IMG/VR virus record: IMGVR_UViG_3300010885_043803
Coordinates: 1 to 64,000 of that record
Origin: a virus
Reading direction: 5' to 3' (one strand)
Length of the DNA: 64,000 bases
Shown here: positions 8,146 to 16,519 of the stretch, in pieces
Numbering within the stretch: position 1 is the stretch's first letter
Layout of the letters: each line of letters opens with the position of its first letter
Notes under the pieces: model-generated
Seen by the model: only the letters and a program-made list of their open reading frames with translations
The model's database searches: none
What the model was told of the DNA's origin: nothing
Position numbers and translations under genes: made by a program

Positions 8146-8952
8146 ATGAGCAGAAAATTTTCAGTAGTTACCACTTTCAATCAAGATGGGTATTTAAAGT
8201 ACGGTAGTCGAATGATTGACACATTTTTAACAAATTGGCCATCAGATGTCGTACTGTATGTATACGCAGAGGATTGCGTAATAACACAAACAGCCCCAAA
8301 TCTAATTGTCATGGCAATGCCACAAGAGTTAGTGCAATTTAAACAACAATGGGCCGGTGTTCCAAAAGCCAATGGGGATGTTTCATTGGATCCTATTAGG
8401 TCAACACGCCGAGACGCTGGCAAGGGATTTAAATGGGATGCTGTTCGTTTTGCTCACAAAGTCTACGTTATTTTTGATTGTGCTCGCAACTGTGATGCAG
8501 ATGTATTGCTTTGGATGGATGGTGACATGGTGTGTCACAGCCCTATCTCTATTGCGGAAATATCAATACTGTGCCCAGAAACAAAAGATCTTTGCTTTCT
8601 CGGACGAAAAAACAAATATACTGAGTGCGGACTGTATGCAATGAATCTACACAGTGAATCTCTTAAACAGTTTTTGCAAGAGTTTCAACGCTGTTATGAC
8701 CAAGCAGAGCAAGGCATCTTTCAACTTGACGAGTGGCATGACAGTTATGTATTTGATGCTGTGCGAAAACGTTTTCGACTTGTTGAATTAGATTGGTCCA
8801 GTCATTTGATTACCGGGGAAGGGCATCCTCTAATCAATAGCACTTGGGGTAGATATCTTGATCATCTTAAAGGTGACCGAAAATCTCTAGGACGTAGCAA
8901 ACAGAAAGATTTAAAGACGCCTAGGATTGAGGAGTATTGGCAGACTTTTTAG
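8146..8952 (+). CDS. glycosyltransferase, GT-A fold with DxD
   Basis: 268 residues from ATG 8146; an in-frame ATG at 8131 lies on the promoter motif and is rejected. The N-terminus (VVTTFNQDGYLKYG) and DADVLLWMDGDMVCH, with a DxD-type metal/nucleotide-sugar site, indicate a GT-A glycosyltransferase like GT8. C-terminal W/D/H-rich acceptor region. Its 3' end overlaps the convergent GT25-like gene by 32 nt. Confidence 0.7.
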   Translation: MSRKFSVVTTFNQDGYLKYGSRMIDTFLTNWPSDVVLYVYAEDCVITQTAPNLIVMAMPQELVQFKQQWAGVPKANGDVSLDPIRSTRRDAGKGFKWDAVRFAHKVYVIFDCARNCDADVLLWMDGDMVCHSPISIAEISILCPETKDLCFLGRKNKYTECGLYAMNLHSESLKQFLQEFQRCYDQAEQGIFQLDEWHDSYVFDAVRKRFRLVELDWSSHLITGEGHPLINSTWGRYLDHLKGDRKSLGRSKQKDLKTPRIEEYWQTF

Positions 8953-9619
8953 GCATCTTGGCCCACATGCCAGTTTTTGTTAAGCTCTTTTTACCATCAG
9001 TATCTACAGCGGCCCTCCCCATCAAGTGTGAATGACATTGTAAGTTTACCACACTCATGTTAAGTGCATTGTCGGCTGGCAAGTAATAGTGCTGGTAATG
9101 TTTGCACAGTTTAGATGCTGCCTTGGGAGTAATTGCGTATCCCACTGCTCCGGGCATTACTTTCCCTTTGAATTTACAAGCCATGGGCTCGCCTTGGGGA
9201 GAGTAAAGTTTCTCTTTATAAAAATCGTTTTCGTACGCTGCTTTTCCAGTAGCAAGCAATAGGATATCATCCCACTCAATGGGCACAAACCCCCGCTCAA
9301 AGATTACGTCATCTTCAAAAATCATAATTGATTCATTGAGTTCAGCGCACAGTTGCCACAGTCGGTAGTGGCTGTGAAAACATCCCATTACTCCCGGTCT
9401 CTCACACGAACGCCTATAATTGTCGTCGATAGCATTGCCCTTGAAGCTGATTGGTTGTAGTTCTCGACCTTCTTTTTTAAAAATATCCACGGCATCATTG
9501 CCATATGTACCTTCAAATAGACTGGCATTAATCCCAAACTTAATAAGATCATTGACAACTTTTTTCCCGCTGTTTGCGGAACTGTAAATTTTGCTTAGAC
9601 TGATTACAAAGGCTCTCAT
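8921..9619 (-). CDS. glycosyltransferase family 25-like
   Basis: 232 residues. GT25 (LPS/beta-1,4-galactosyltransferase type) features: N-terminal AFVISLSK, GCFHSHYRLWQLC at about 80-92, EDDV about 101-104, and GAVGYAITPKAASKL about 156-170. Probably transfers a hexose to a surface glycan. Late promoter motif directly upstream. Lies convergent with the GT-A gene and divergent from the GT2 gene. Confidence 0.8.
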   Translation of the reverse strand: MRAFVISLSKIYSSANSGKKVVNDLIKFGINASLFEGTYGNDAVDIFKKEGRELQPISFKGNAIDDNYRRSCERPGVMGCFHSHYRLWQLCAELNESIMIFEDDVIFERGFVPIEWDDILLLATGKAAYENDFYKEKLYSPQGEPMACKFKGKVMPGAVGYAITPKAASKLCKHYQHYYLPADNALNMSVVNLQCHSHLMGRAAVDTDGKKSLTKTGMWAKMPKKSANTPQS

Positions 9620-9624
9620 GTTAA

Positions 9625-9632
9625 TATTTACT
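9625..9632 (-). promoter_or_regulatory. late promoter motif AGTAAATA
   Basis: On the minus strand the motif ends exactly 6 nt before the ATG at 9619, the same spacing as at 1156, 13506, 36671 and 54854. Confidence 0.6.
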
Positions 9633-9642
9633 AAGTATTGCT

Positions 9643-10326
9643 ATGAGCAATATATTAGTTTCGATAATTTTACCAACTCGTAAACGTAGCAAACTTGTTG
9701 AGAGAAGTGTGCGTAGTTTGTTAGAGACTGCTGATCGCCCAGATCAAGTTGAAATTTTAATTGCGTATGACAATGATGACCAAGAAAGCAAACAGTACTT
9801 TAATTCTCAGGATTGGAAAGATTTAATCAGCAAATTCAATGCCAAAACACAAGTAATTGAATCTCACCCTTGGGGTTATTCTGAGCTACACCAGTATTGT
9901 AATGCACTGACCAAATTATCAACCGGACAGTGGCTAATGCTATGGAACGACGATGCTGTGATGCGTACCCAAGCCTGGGACAAACACATTGCAGAAAATC
10001 AAGGATACCTCGGAATGCTACACATGTCCACAGAGAATTTTAGAGAAGCATTGACATTGTTTCCGGTTGTCCCGCGACAATGGATTGATATTTTTGGAAC
10101 ATACAGCCAAACAAATTTATGCGATTCTTGGATACAAGATGTGTGTGAGCAGGCCGACGCTGTGCGAGCAATACCTGTTAGAGTTTTTCATGACAGATTT
10201 GACGCCACTGGAAACAACGGAGACGAAACCTATCAAAATAGGTATTACAGAAAGAAGAGACATAACTCGGAAGAAATGAAACAAACAAGAACTGCTTGGG
10301 CACACAAGTTAATGCAGTTTAAATAA
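9643..10326 (+). CDS. glycosyltransferase family 2-like
   Basis: 227 residues. N-terminal VSIILPTRKR and VEILIAYDNDDQ are the GT2 nucleotide-binding strand and first acidic site; WLMLWNDDAVM supplies the DxD-like site. Inverting GT-A transferase, substrate unknown. Opposed 3' ends with the next gene overlap by 8 nt. Confidence 0.8.
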   Translation: MSNILVSIILPTRKRSKLVERSVRSLLETADRPDQVEILIAYDNDDQESKQYFNSQDWKDLISKFNAKTQVIESHPWGYSELHQYCNALTKLSTGQWLMLWNDDAVMRTQAWDKHIAENQGYLGMLHMSTENFREALTLFPVVPRQWIDIFGTYSQTNLCDSWIQDVCEQADAVRAIPVRVFHDRFDATGNNGDETYQNRYYRKKRHNSEEMKQTRTAWAHKLMQFK

Positions 10327-11263
10327 ACTTGCGCATGTGCGACCAGCACTGACCGCTTTCTAATTCGTCAAAGTTCCAATGACTCATGGCCAACCGATTG
10401 ATCCAGGCTTGCCGATCGGGCATGTTGGGATTTTCAATAGTTGCCAGATCTGTGTTGGCAATGTCCCGACACTGACTGTTATCGGGGTCAGTGACAAAAA
10501 TAGGATATCCTTCAATGGCAGCGCCCACCGTGGGACTAGAGTTATGATTCACCACAGCCCAGCAATTTTGTAAGTCATCCATCAATGTGGATTTGGCAAC
10601 AGAAATAAAAACATCTTTTAACGTTATATTTGATCTTATTTGTTCAATATACTTTGCTGATTCTCGATCTCCGGGATGTGGGCGCACCATAATGGGTCTT
10701 GAAGAATATTTGCGTATAGTAGCAATAGTATTGGTAGCCCACTCAATGACATCGGTTCCTTGCATGCTCCATCCACCATTGCGTTGTAAACACAGCAAGA
10801 TATGATTGCCGTTTTCCCTATATGGTTTTAATTCTAAGCCAAGGTCAGTGGATATTTTGATCCATCTAGATGGGTCCACAACAGTGTCACAATAGTTTCC
10901 ACTAGTGGGGAACACACCATCAAAACTGTAACGCAGGTAGTGCATGGGATTGTCTGTGTTTTTATACAGGAACAAACTACTGTCAATTACCACAACATGT
11001 TTGCCCTTGGCAAGTTGTCTAGCAATTATGTTTTTTCTGTTTTGCAAATGTGGAGAGCTTTTAGACTCTTGATGCACCCAACCCAGTATAACTGCCACAT
11101 CACAATCAACATCTGCTCCTGGACCATCATACACAACAGACCTGTCAATTTTGTTATGTACTACACCACGGTGGAATTTTTCTAATGCATCAGTTTTTTC
11201 TTTCTTTTTGTTTTTCTTGGGCAAACAATTTTTAAACGATATAACAATGTATTGATTAGCCAT
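10319..11263 (-). CDS. capsule-type glycosyltransferase (KpsS/KpsC-like), paralogue 2
   Basis: 314 residues. Same family as 7297-8124: HILLCLQRNGGWSM in mid-protein, RPIMVRPHPGDRES, CWAVVNHNSSPTVGAAIEGYPIFV, and C-terminal PDRQAWINRLAMSHWNFDELESG. Extra N-terminal Lys-rich stretch (KKNKKKEK). Start ATG has a GGAG ribosome site. It overlaps the upstream paralogue by 8 nt, so it is read from the run of genes starting at 13500. Confidence 0.65.
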   Translation of the reverse strand: MANQYIVISFKNCLPKKNKKKEKTDALEKFHRGVVHNKIDRSVVYDGPGADVDCDVAVILGWVHQESKSSPHLQNRKNIIARQLAKGKHVVVIDSSLFLYKNTDNPMHYLRYSFDGVFPTSGNYCDTVVDPSRWIKISTDLGLELKPYRENGNHILLCLQRNGGWSMQGTDVIEWATNTIATIRKYSSRPIMVRPHPGDRESAKYIEQIRSNITLKDVFISVAKSTLMDDLQNCWAVVNHNSSPTVGAAIEGYPIFVTDPDNSQCRDIANTDLATIENPNMPDRQAWINRLAMSHWNFDELESGQCWSHMRKFI

Positions 11264-12062
11264 TTATAATACTCCAAACCGAACCACGTGCTAGCTCTCT
11301 AACATGGAACTGACAGTATGCCAAGTGACACATCCAACTATATACCAAGTCAGAATCGGGCCAAAAAGGATTTTCAACAAGACTTAGATCTTTTGATGTT
11401 ACTGAGTCGGCGGCATGAGTCGGCGACAGCGCAAATGCTGGAACCCCACTTAGCACTGCTTCAGTTGCTGAATTACTATTATAAGTTACCAAGGCATGAG
11501 CATCTTGTAATGCATGCGCTAAACTGTCTTGTATCATGCGCTGATTTTTATTTTTCACTCTACGACGAACAACAATTTCTCGATCAGTGTGCTGTTTTAA
11601 TTCAGCAACAGTGCTATCAATCCAATCTTCAAGGTCAATTCCGTAATACTTGCATGGCTTCCCATCGGGCGCTGCCACAATTATTTTACTGCCATGATTT
11701 CTAGATGCAGGCTTATATCCCGGCAGCAACTGATTTAATCTATCAGCTGGCCTTGTGCGCATTTCTGTGTGTTGCAAGCCATTTTTAACCACACGGTGCC
11801 AAAATTTGCGACCAAGTTGATTTTTTGGAGAAACAGTATTGCCTAGGTAACCAGAATCAACATAGTAAAAATCTCTACCAGCTGCTTGGCATTGATTCAT
11901 TATTTTATATTTAAGGATACTGCGTAATACCACAGGATTGTTGTTGGCATCAAAATTAAATGTATTGGTGTTGGTTACAACACCACCAGCGGCAACGGCC
12001 AACATATTAATGTACTCATCCTCGCCATGGTCGCTTAGGTACACAAAATTTTTTGGATCCAT
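11256..12062 (-). CDS. capsule-type glycosyltransferase (KpsS/KpsC-like), paralogue 3
   Basis: 268 residues from the TAATG-coupled ATG at 12062. An upstream in-frame ATG at 12110 would run into the preceding gene and is rejected. Contains KIIVAAPDGKPCKYYGID, REIVVRRRVK, ALVTYNSNSATEAVLSGVPAFAL and a C-terminal block like the other two paralogues. The usual RPHP segment is degenerate (RRRVKNK), so activity is less certain than for its siblings. Confidence 0.6.
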   Translation of the reverse strand: MDPKNFVYLSDHGEDEYINMLAVAAGGVVTNTNTFNFDANNNPVVLRSILKYKIMNQCQAAGRDFYYVDSGYLGNTVSPKNQLGRKFWHRVVKNGLQHTEMRTRPADRLNQLLPGYKPASRNHGSKIIVAAPDGKPCKYYGIDLEDWIDSTVAELKQHTDREIVVRRRVKNKNQRMIQDSLAHALQDAHALVTYNSNSATEAVLSGVPAFALSPTHAADSVTSKDLSLVENPFWPDSDLVYSWMCHLAYCQFHVRELARGSVWSIING

Positions 12063-12742
12063 TATTTGTGTTGCAAACAGTAGTCTGCCAGCATGTGTTC
12101 GCGGTGCCACTCATCGCTTTGTGGTGTAGTAGCAAACTCATGAAAGCATGGAGTGCCCAAGGTATAATGCAAGAGCTTGGCCGAGGGGTTTGGCCCGTAT
12201 TCATCGGGCAACCAATTCCATTCTCGAGGCAGTTCACCAATACGCTCGTCATCTATCCACGAGAAGCGGTGGAGCTCACTGCCTGTGGATTTTTGGATGA
12301 ACTCAGGAGTAAGTCGTCTGTTAGGCAAGCTATCACAATTCCACAGAATAACACTACTCCAATTTTTTCGAGGATAGTCTTCATTTTTTGCTCCAAGGTA
12401 TTTTACAGGCATCTTTGTTTTGTAGTCATGTTTGACTACCATGACATCCATGTAGGTATTTTGCAATCCCCACAGTTTACCAATGTCATCACGCACAATC
12501 ATGTCACCGTCAATGAATATAGCCCAGCCGGTGTAGTCCATCAGATGGGGCACTAAAAATCGACTGTAGATAAACTGATTGCTACCATCAGTGTGCGTTT
12601 CTGTGTAATCTTCAAATAAATTTAATGCTAAAGGAATTATAGCAACTGGCCTACTTGCATGACGAATGATACTGTTTGCACAGGTATGATATGCCACCGC
12701 TTCCCTGGGATCATAACCGATAAAGACTGGAATTGGTTTCAT
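12062..12742 (-). CDS. glycosyltransferase, GT8-like
   Basis: 226 residues. IPVFIGYDPREAVAYHTCANSI at the N-terminus and AIFIDGDMIVRDDI (DxD-like) indicate a GT-A fold; a C-terminal AKLLHYTLGTPCF fits the His-containing metal site of GT8-type enzymes. It overlaps the upstream fusion gene by 4 nt and is TAATG-coupled to the gene downstream. Confidence 0.75.
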   Translation of the reverse strand: MKPIPVFIGYDPREAVAYHTCANSIIRHASRPVAIIPLALNLFEDYTETHTDGSNQFIYSRFLVPHLMDYTGWAIFIDGDMIVRDDIGKLWGLQNTYMDVMVVKHDYKTKMPVKYLGAKNEDYPRKNWSSVILWNCDSLPNRRLTPEFIQKSTGSELHRFSWIDDERIGELPREWNWLPDEYGPNPSAKLLHYTLGTPCFHEFATTPQSDEWHREHMLADYCLQHK

Positions 12743-13500
12743 TTTCTTTCAATATCTTCTTCAACACAGTTCTCGCCATATTGTATTTCAATTAGTCGAA
12801 GTGGCTGATCAGTTTCATTGCACAACATATGCCATTGGCCTTGCTTGATCCAAATATATTCATGCACTTTAAAATGTCCAATTAAGTCATGATCACTGGA
12901 ATTGTTTAGAGTGTAAACGGCAGCTTCGCCTTCGGCAACAAACCAAAACTCAGCACGTTGTTCATGACGTTGCATACTTAAACACGTCTTTGGCGCCACA
13001 GTTAGTTCTTTGAGCTTGGTGTTGGCCCCCACTTCATGTAACACACGATAGTATCCCCAGGCACGAGTTGTACGGGGCTTCTTCCAATCTTCTAGTATCC
13101 AGCTGGAACTGTTCTTTTTGTCTTCACCACCAACACCAAACACAAACTCAATGTTAGAATCCTCTACGTCCATTTCTGGAATATTTTTTGCAGTGCGATC
13201 GCCACCGTTGGCAAACACCAGTTCAGCATCGGGATAGTGTGCGCGAACTTGATGTATAAAGGCCTTGGCTGAACCGTCACTGTCATCAAAAGTATAGACT
13301 TCGTCTACCATGGAAAGATTGTTTATCACACACAAACGCTCATTCCATGGCATGAATGGCCGACCTTTTTTACGAGTCAGCCACTCATCGCTGTTGAGCC
13401 CTACAATTAACATGTCACCCAGAGTACGGGCAGTTTTGAAGTAGGCAATATGCCCAGAATGTACGGGATCAAACCCGCCGGTTACAAGTACGATTTTCAT
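12739..13500 (-). CDS. nucleotidyltransferase-cupin fusion (cytidylyltransferase + sugar-isomerase-like cupin)
   Basis: 253 residues with two domains. Residues 1-140: HxGH-type cytidylyltransferase (TagD/HldE type), with GGFDPVHSGH at 8-17, a VGLNSDEWL strand-loop, FANGGDR at 97-102 and NSSSWIL at 130-136 in place of the ISSTxIR signature. Residues 145-253: a cupin resembling the C-terminal part of type II mannose-6-phosphate isomerases (KELTVAPKTCLSMQRHEQRAEFWFV, GQWHMLCNETDQPLRLIEIQYG, EEDI). It probably activates a sugar or alditol phosphate with CTP. First gene of a minus-strand run, with an exact TATAAATA motif upstream. Confidence 0.8.
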   Translation of the reverse strand: MKIVLVTGGFDPVHSGHIAYFKTARTLGDMLIVGLNSDEWLTRKKGRPFMPWNERLCVINNLSMVDEVYTFDDSDGSAKAFIHQVRAHYPDAELVFANGGDRTAKNIPEMDVEDSNIEFVFGVGGEDKKNSSSWILEDWKKPRTTRAWGYYRVLHEVGANTKLKELTVAPKTCLSMQRHEQRAEFWFVAEGEAAVYTLNNSSDHDLIGHFKVHEYIWIKQGQWHMLCNETDQPLRLIEIQYGENCVEEDIERK

Positions 13501-13505
13501 AATGA

Positions 13506-13513
13506 TATTTATA
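13506..13513 (-). promoter_or_regulatory. late promoter, exact TATAAATA
   Basis: Matches the T4 late consensus at all eight positions on the minus strand and ends 6 nt before the ATG at 13500. Confidence 0.8.
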
Positions 13514-13525
13514 TGCTAATTTAAC

Positions 13526-13533
13526 GGTAAATA
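13526..13533 (+). promoter_or_regulatory. late promoter motif GGTAAATA
   Basis: Faces away from the exact late promoter at 13506-13513, so the 41-nt gap holds a divergent late promoter pair. It ends 9 nt before the ATG at 13542. Confidence 0.5.
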
Positions 13534-13541
13534 TCAAAGTC

Positions 13542-14267
13542 ATGTCTACTACCCCTATGTCAATTGATTGTGCTTGTCTCATACACGGCGATGTTTATGA
13601 CTGGAGCTATGTTGAAAAGTTGTATTCAATGTTGCAACGAAATTTTTCAGTGCCAGTTAACTTACATGTTTTTACCGAGGAGTCAAGATCAGTTCCGCCT
13701 CACATGATCAAACATGTATTGAAAGAATGGTCAGGCGTGGCTGGACCAAAAAAGGCCTGGTGGTACAAAATGCAGATGTTTGATAGAAACAACTTTGCCG
13801 GGCAATTATTGTATTTTGATCTGGATGTTGTTATAGTCAATAGCCTAGATTGGATACTGCACCTGTCTCGCGATTATTTCTGGACCATACGCGATTTTCG
13901 ATATTTGTGGAGACCAAATTGGGCTGGTATTAATTCCAGCGCAATGTACTGGGACACCAACAAGTTTCATCACATATGGAGAAGTTTTTGCAAGCAAGAT
14001 CTTGCTGAAATAATGCGCACACATCCGGGAGATCAGGATTTTTTAAGTAATACCATTGGGGGAGATCAGCGTAGATTCTTCAAGGAAAAAACAGTATCTA
14101 GCTGGCGCTGGCAAATATTTGATGGGGGAATGGATATGCAGTCTAGATCTTATCGTAAACCTGGAGCAGGAGCTATCGTACCTCCCGAAACAAGTATCAT
14201 AGTATTTCACGGAAGACCCAAACCGCTGGATATTAAAGATCAGTACATAATTAACAATTGGGCATAG
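13542..14267 (+). CDS. phage GT-A glycosyltransferase with DLD motif
   Basis: 241 residues. Contains KAWWYKMQMFD and LLYFDLDVVIVNSLDWI (DxD metal site), then HPGDQDFLS and a terminal IIVFHGRPKPLDI in which the His may complete the metal site. This is the pattern of GT8-like transferases in phages and capsule loci. Last gene of the glycosyltransferase island. Confidence 0.7.
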   Translation: MSTTPMSIDCACLIHGDVYDWSYVEKLYSMLQRNFSVPVNLHVFTEESRSVPPHMIKHVLKEWSGVAGPKKAWWYKMQMFDRNNFAGQLLYFDLDVVIVNSLDWILHLSRDYFWTIRDFRYLWRPNWAGINSSAMYWDTNKFHHIWRSFCKQDLAEIMRTHPGDQDFLSNTIGGDQRRFFKEKTVSSWRWQIFDGGMDMQSRSYRKPGAGAIVPPETSIIVFHGRPKPLDIKDQYIINNWA

Positions 14268-14282
14268 ATAATTGTTCTGTTG

Positions 14283-14290
14283 GATAAATA
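14283..14290 (+). promoter_or_regulatory. late promoter motif GATAAATA
   Basis: TAAATA-core motif 22 nt before the ATG at 14313, leaving a short leader with an AAGGACC ribosome site. Confidence 0.6.
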
Positions 14291-14312
14291 ACAATATGAA
14301 AAGGACCCAATC

Positions 14313-14975
14313 ATGGCCACACGTACATATCAATTAAATTGTAAAATTTGGGGAAATTCCAGCAACCCCGCCACCGTCACAGTTAACTACAATGGAAATC
14401 AAGTGTTTTCAAACACAGTTAGTACCATAGATGGCCCGTTGAACCCAGAAACACCCGAGGGTTTAAGTCCGTTGATTTACTGGACCACAGATACTGCAAC
14501 TGACGTCGGCGGAGTGTTCCCAGTCAGCGTTACTATCCAAAACGGCAACATGCTATTGCGTGACATCGTAGTTAATCAAATGTGGGCTGTTGACATATTT
14601 GATTTAGTTGCTGGTACATTGTGGCCAGCGCATGTACCTCAGACAGCAATGGAAGTTATTTCCGATTGGATCCAACTAACAGACGCAGATTTTGAAACCA
14701 AATATGGATTAACTAAAGCTGTGGCATACTCAGTGCAACGTCCGGAAGATCCGCCAGATCCAACCAAGCGTCTGAGATATGTTACAACCCAAAAATCAAT
14801 TGAAGACAACTACCAGGTGCCTATGTTAGGCGATCATCTTGGCCAGGATCCAAGAAGCAACATTGAAATTGACGGAGTTCCGCAAGTTGTTGCCGCGCCG
14901 GGCGGGTATATCGTTTTACAAAACGGCGATACAGTGACCATGACTTACACGGTTGATCTTCCACCTAATAGATAA
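14313..14975 (+). CDS. probable virion protein
   Basis: 220 residues, not recognised by family. Beta-rich composition (Thr/Val/Asn-rich strands, few Lys), a Pro-rich centre (RPEDPPDPTKR) and a late promoter upstream fit a structural or decoration protein. No signal peptide or membrane segment. It is isolated from its neighbours by two terminators downstream, as expected for a strongly expressed single gene. Function inferred from promoter class and composition only. Confidence 0.5.
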   Translation: MATRTYQLNCKIWGNSSNPATVTVNYNGNQVFSNTVSTIDGPLNPETPEGLSPLIYWTTDTATDVGGVFPVSVTIQNGNMLLRDIVVNQMWAVDIFDLVAGTLWPAHVPQTAMEVISDWIQLTDADFETKYGLTKAVAYSVQRPEDPPDPTKRLRYVTTQKSIEDNYQVPMLGDHLGQDPRSNIEIDGVPQVVAAPGGYIVLQNGDTVTMTYTVDLPPNR

Positions 14976-14992
14976 TACCGAAATCTTCAAAA

Positions 14993-15018
14993 AACCCTAC
15001 AAATCGTAGGGTTTTTTT
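14993..15018 (+). terminator. intrinsic terminator
   Basis: 8-bp stem AACCCTAC/GTAGGGTT with a 5-nt loop and a run of seven T, 18 nt after the 14313 gene. Confidence 0.9.
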
Positions 15019-15040
15019 GTGGCAAAAAAGCCACATTTTT
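15019..15040 (+). terminator. second, back-to-back terminator-like hairpin
   Basis: GTGGC/GCCAC stem with an A6 loop followed by ATTTTT, directly adjoining the first terminator. It is also A/T-bounded for the minus strand. Confidence 0.6.
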
Positions 15041-15044
15041 ATGG

Positions 15045-15073
15045 TTGACCAGAAAATCCCAATTTGCTAAAAT
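15045..15073 (+). promoter_or_regulatory. sigma-70-type early promoter
   Basis: TTGACC, 17-nt spacer, TAAAAT; immediately downstream of the double terminator and upstream of a 44-residue ORF. Confidence 0.8.
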
Positions 15074-15094
15074 TACAACATATTAGGAGTTAGC

Positions 15095-15229
15095 ATGTAC
15101 AGATTAGATAATTCGTTGCTTTTTCGCAACATCCAAGCACTTGACAAATACCTGCAACAAAACCCTGGTAAAACTTTTGTAGTAGAGTACGTCACCAGTT
15201 ACACACTAGGCGACCCCATGGAACAATAA
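15095..15229 (+). CDS. 44-residue early protein
   Basis: Short ORF beginning MYRLDNSLLFRN and ending GDPMEQ, with an AGGAG ribosome site 7 nt upstream and its own promoter. A second promoter follows directly after its stop. Mixed hydrophobic/charged sequence, no membrane segment, no family recognised. Position directly behind a strong host-type promoter suggests an immediate-early host-takeover peptide (inference). Confidence 0.6.
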   Translation: MYRLDNSLLFRNIQALDKYLQQNPGKTFVVEYVTSYTLGDPMEQ

Positions 15230-15231
15230 GG

Positions 15232-15260
15232 TTGACCAATAATTCAACCCCTGCTATAAT
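15232..15260 (+). promoter_or_regulatory. sigma-70-type early promoter
   Basis: TTGACC, 17-nt spacer, TATAAT, 30 nt before the AAA+ ATPase start. Confidence 0.9.
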
Positions 15261-15289
15261 ACTTGTATAAACTAAAAAAGGAGCTAGCA

Positions 15290-16318
15290 ATGACTCAAGT
15301 TGTAATTCACAAAGGCACTTATCGCAATCAAAACGTGCGTGGTGTTGCATTTACTCTTGTTAAAGACTTTACAAAAGGCGCCCGTGGCGGCTTTGTAACT
15401 GTTAAAAGCGAGGGACATTTTGGTCCCGAATTTGACGTGGTGCGTGTCCGTGTTGACAGCATCGAGGATATTGAAATTGTTGGAGGAAACACTGTGACAG
15501 CCCAGACCAAGACTGTAGAGTTCAAGCACCCAGTACACATAGAGACTGAAGAAGAAGCCATGGATCGTATCCGTACTCGATTTGAAATACTAACAGAGAT
15601 GACCAAGGCATGTACTGCCGGTGACATCCGTGCTATGATTGTGAGTGGCCCCCCTGGTGTGGGCAAGAGCTTTGGTGTAGAACAAGAAGTTGACAAGGCT
15701 TGCATGTTTGACAAAATTTCTGGCAAGCGTCTCCGCGCCGAAGTTGTTAAAGGTAGTGCCACCCCAATTGGCCTGTATCAAACTCTGTACAAGTATTCGG
15801 ACCCTAACTGTGTCGTGGTATTTGACGACTGTGACAGCATCTTGCTGGATGACGTTGCACTAAACCTGCTCAAGGGTGCCTTGGATTCCGGCAAGAAGCG
15901 CAAGATTTCCTGGTTATCAGAGTCTAGTACTCTGCGCCGTGAAGGCATCCCGGATCAATTTGAGTTTAAAGGCAGTGTTATCTTTATTACAAACTTGAAG
16001 TTTGACACAATGAAGTCACAAAAATTGCGTGACCATTTGGACGCTTTGCAAAGTCGTTGTCACTATCTGGATCTCACACTGGACACCATGCGTGACAAAC
16101 TGTTGCGCATCAAACAAATTGCCCGGGATGGTGTGTTGTTCCAGGATTACGATTTTGAGCAGTATCAGCAAGATGCCATCTTGGAGTTTATGAACACCAA
16201 CCAAGCTTGCTTGCGTGAGATGAGCCTGCGTATGGCTCTCAAGATTGCAGACCTAGTCAAGAGCTTCCCTGCAAAGTGGAGATTGATGGCTGAGACAACT
16301 TGCATGAAGAGTGCCTAA
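15290..16318 (+). CDS. AAA+ ATPase
   Basis: 342 residues from the ATG with an AGGAG site; an earlier in-frame start at 15263 overlaps the promoter region. The N-terminal 75 residues look like a small beta-barrel. The AAA+ core follows: Walker A GPPGVGKS (120-127), Walker B VVVFDDCD (175-182), and sensor-1 VIFITNL. A C-terminal helical lid ends the protein. Family-level role unclear: remodeller or loader, possibly in replication, given early promoter control. Followed by three tiny ORFs in the same transcription unit. Confidence 0.85.
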   Translation: MTQVVIHKGTYRNQNVRGVAFTLVKDFTKGARGGFVTVKSEGHFGPEFDVVRVRVDSIEDIEIVGGNTVTAQTKTVEFKHPVHIETEEEAMDRIRTRFEILTEMTKACTAGDIRAMIVSGPPGVGKSFGVEQEVDKACMFDKISGKRLRAEVVKGSATPIGLYQTLYKYSDPNCVVVFDDCDSILLDDVALNLLKGALDSGKKRKISWLSESSTLRREGIPDQFEFKGSVIFITNLKFDTMKSQKLRDHLDALQSRCHYLDLTLDTMRDKLLRIKQIARDGVLFQDYDFEQYQQDAILEFMNTNQACLREMSLRMALKIADLVKSFPAKWRLMAETTCMKSA

Positions 16319-16321
16319 TCT

Positions 16322-16519
16322 ATGCTAAAAGATAGACGAGTGCTCTTAGAGCAAGAACTTACACAGGCCCACGCAGAGGCCGCCATGTTGTACCTGGACA
16401 TTGTCACACACGATGGTGACGTGGCCGATGTCAAATATCAGGCTCTTAAAGAAAAGATTTTGAATTTGCAGTTTGATCTCAATGTAGTAAATCAATTAAT
16501 ACACAAAGGACACAAATGA
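16322..16519 (+). CDS. small coiled-coil protein
   Basis: 65 residues, starting 3 nt after the ATPase stop. Leu/Glu heptad-like pattern through most of the length. Not recognised. Likely cotranscribed with the ATPase and could be its partner (inference from spacing). Confidence 0.65.
   Translation: MLKDRRVLLEQELTQAHAEAAMLYLDIVTHDGDVADVKYQALKEKILNLQFDLNVVNQLIHKGHK

Noticed and set aside
12053-12556. 167-codon plus-strand frame inside the glycosyltransferase island
   Set aside because: Opposes a well-supported GT8-like gene with DxD motif; no ribosome site.
15328-15762. 144-codon minus-strand frame opposite the AAA+ ATPase
   Set aside because: Shadow of a gene with clear Walker motifs.
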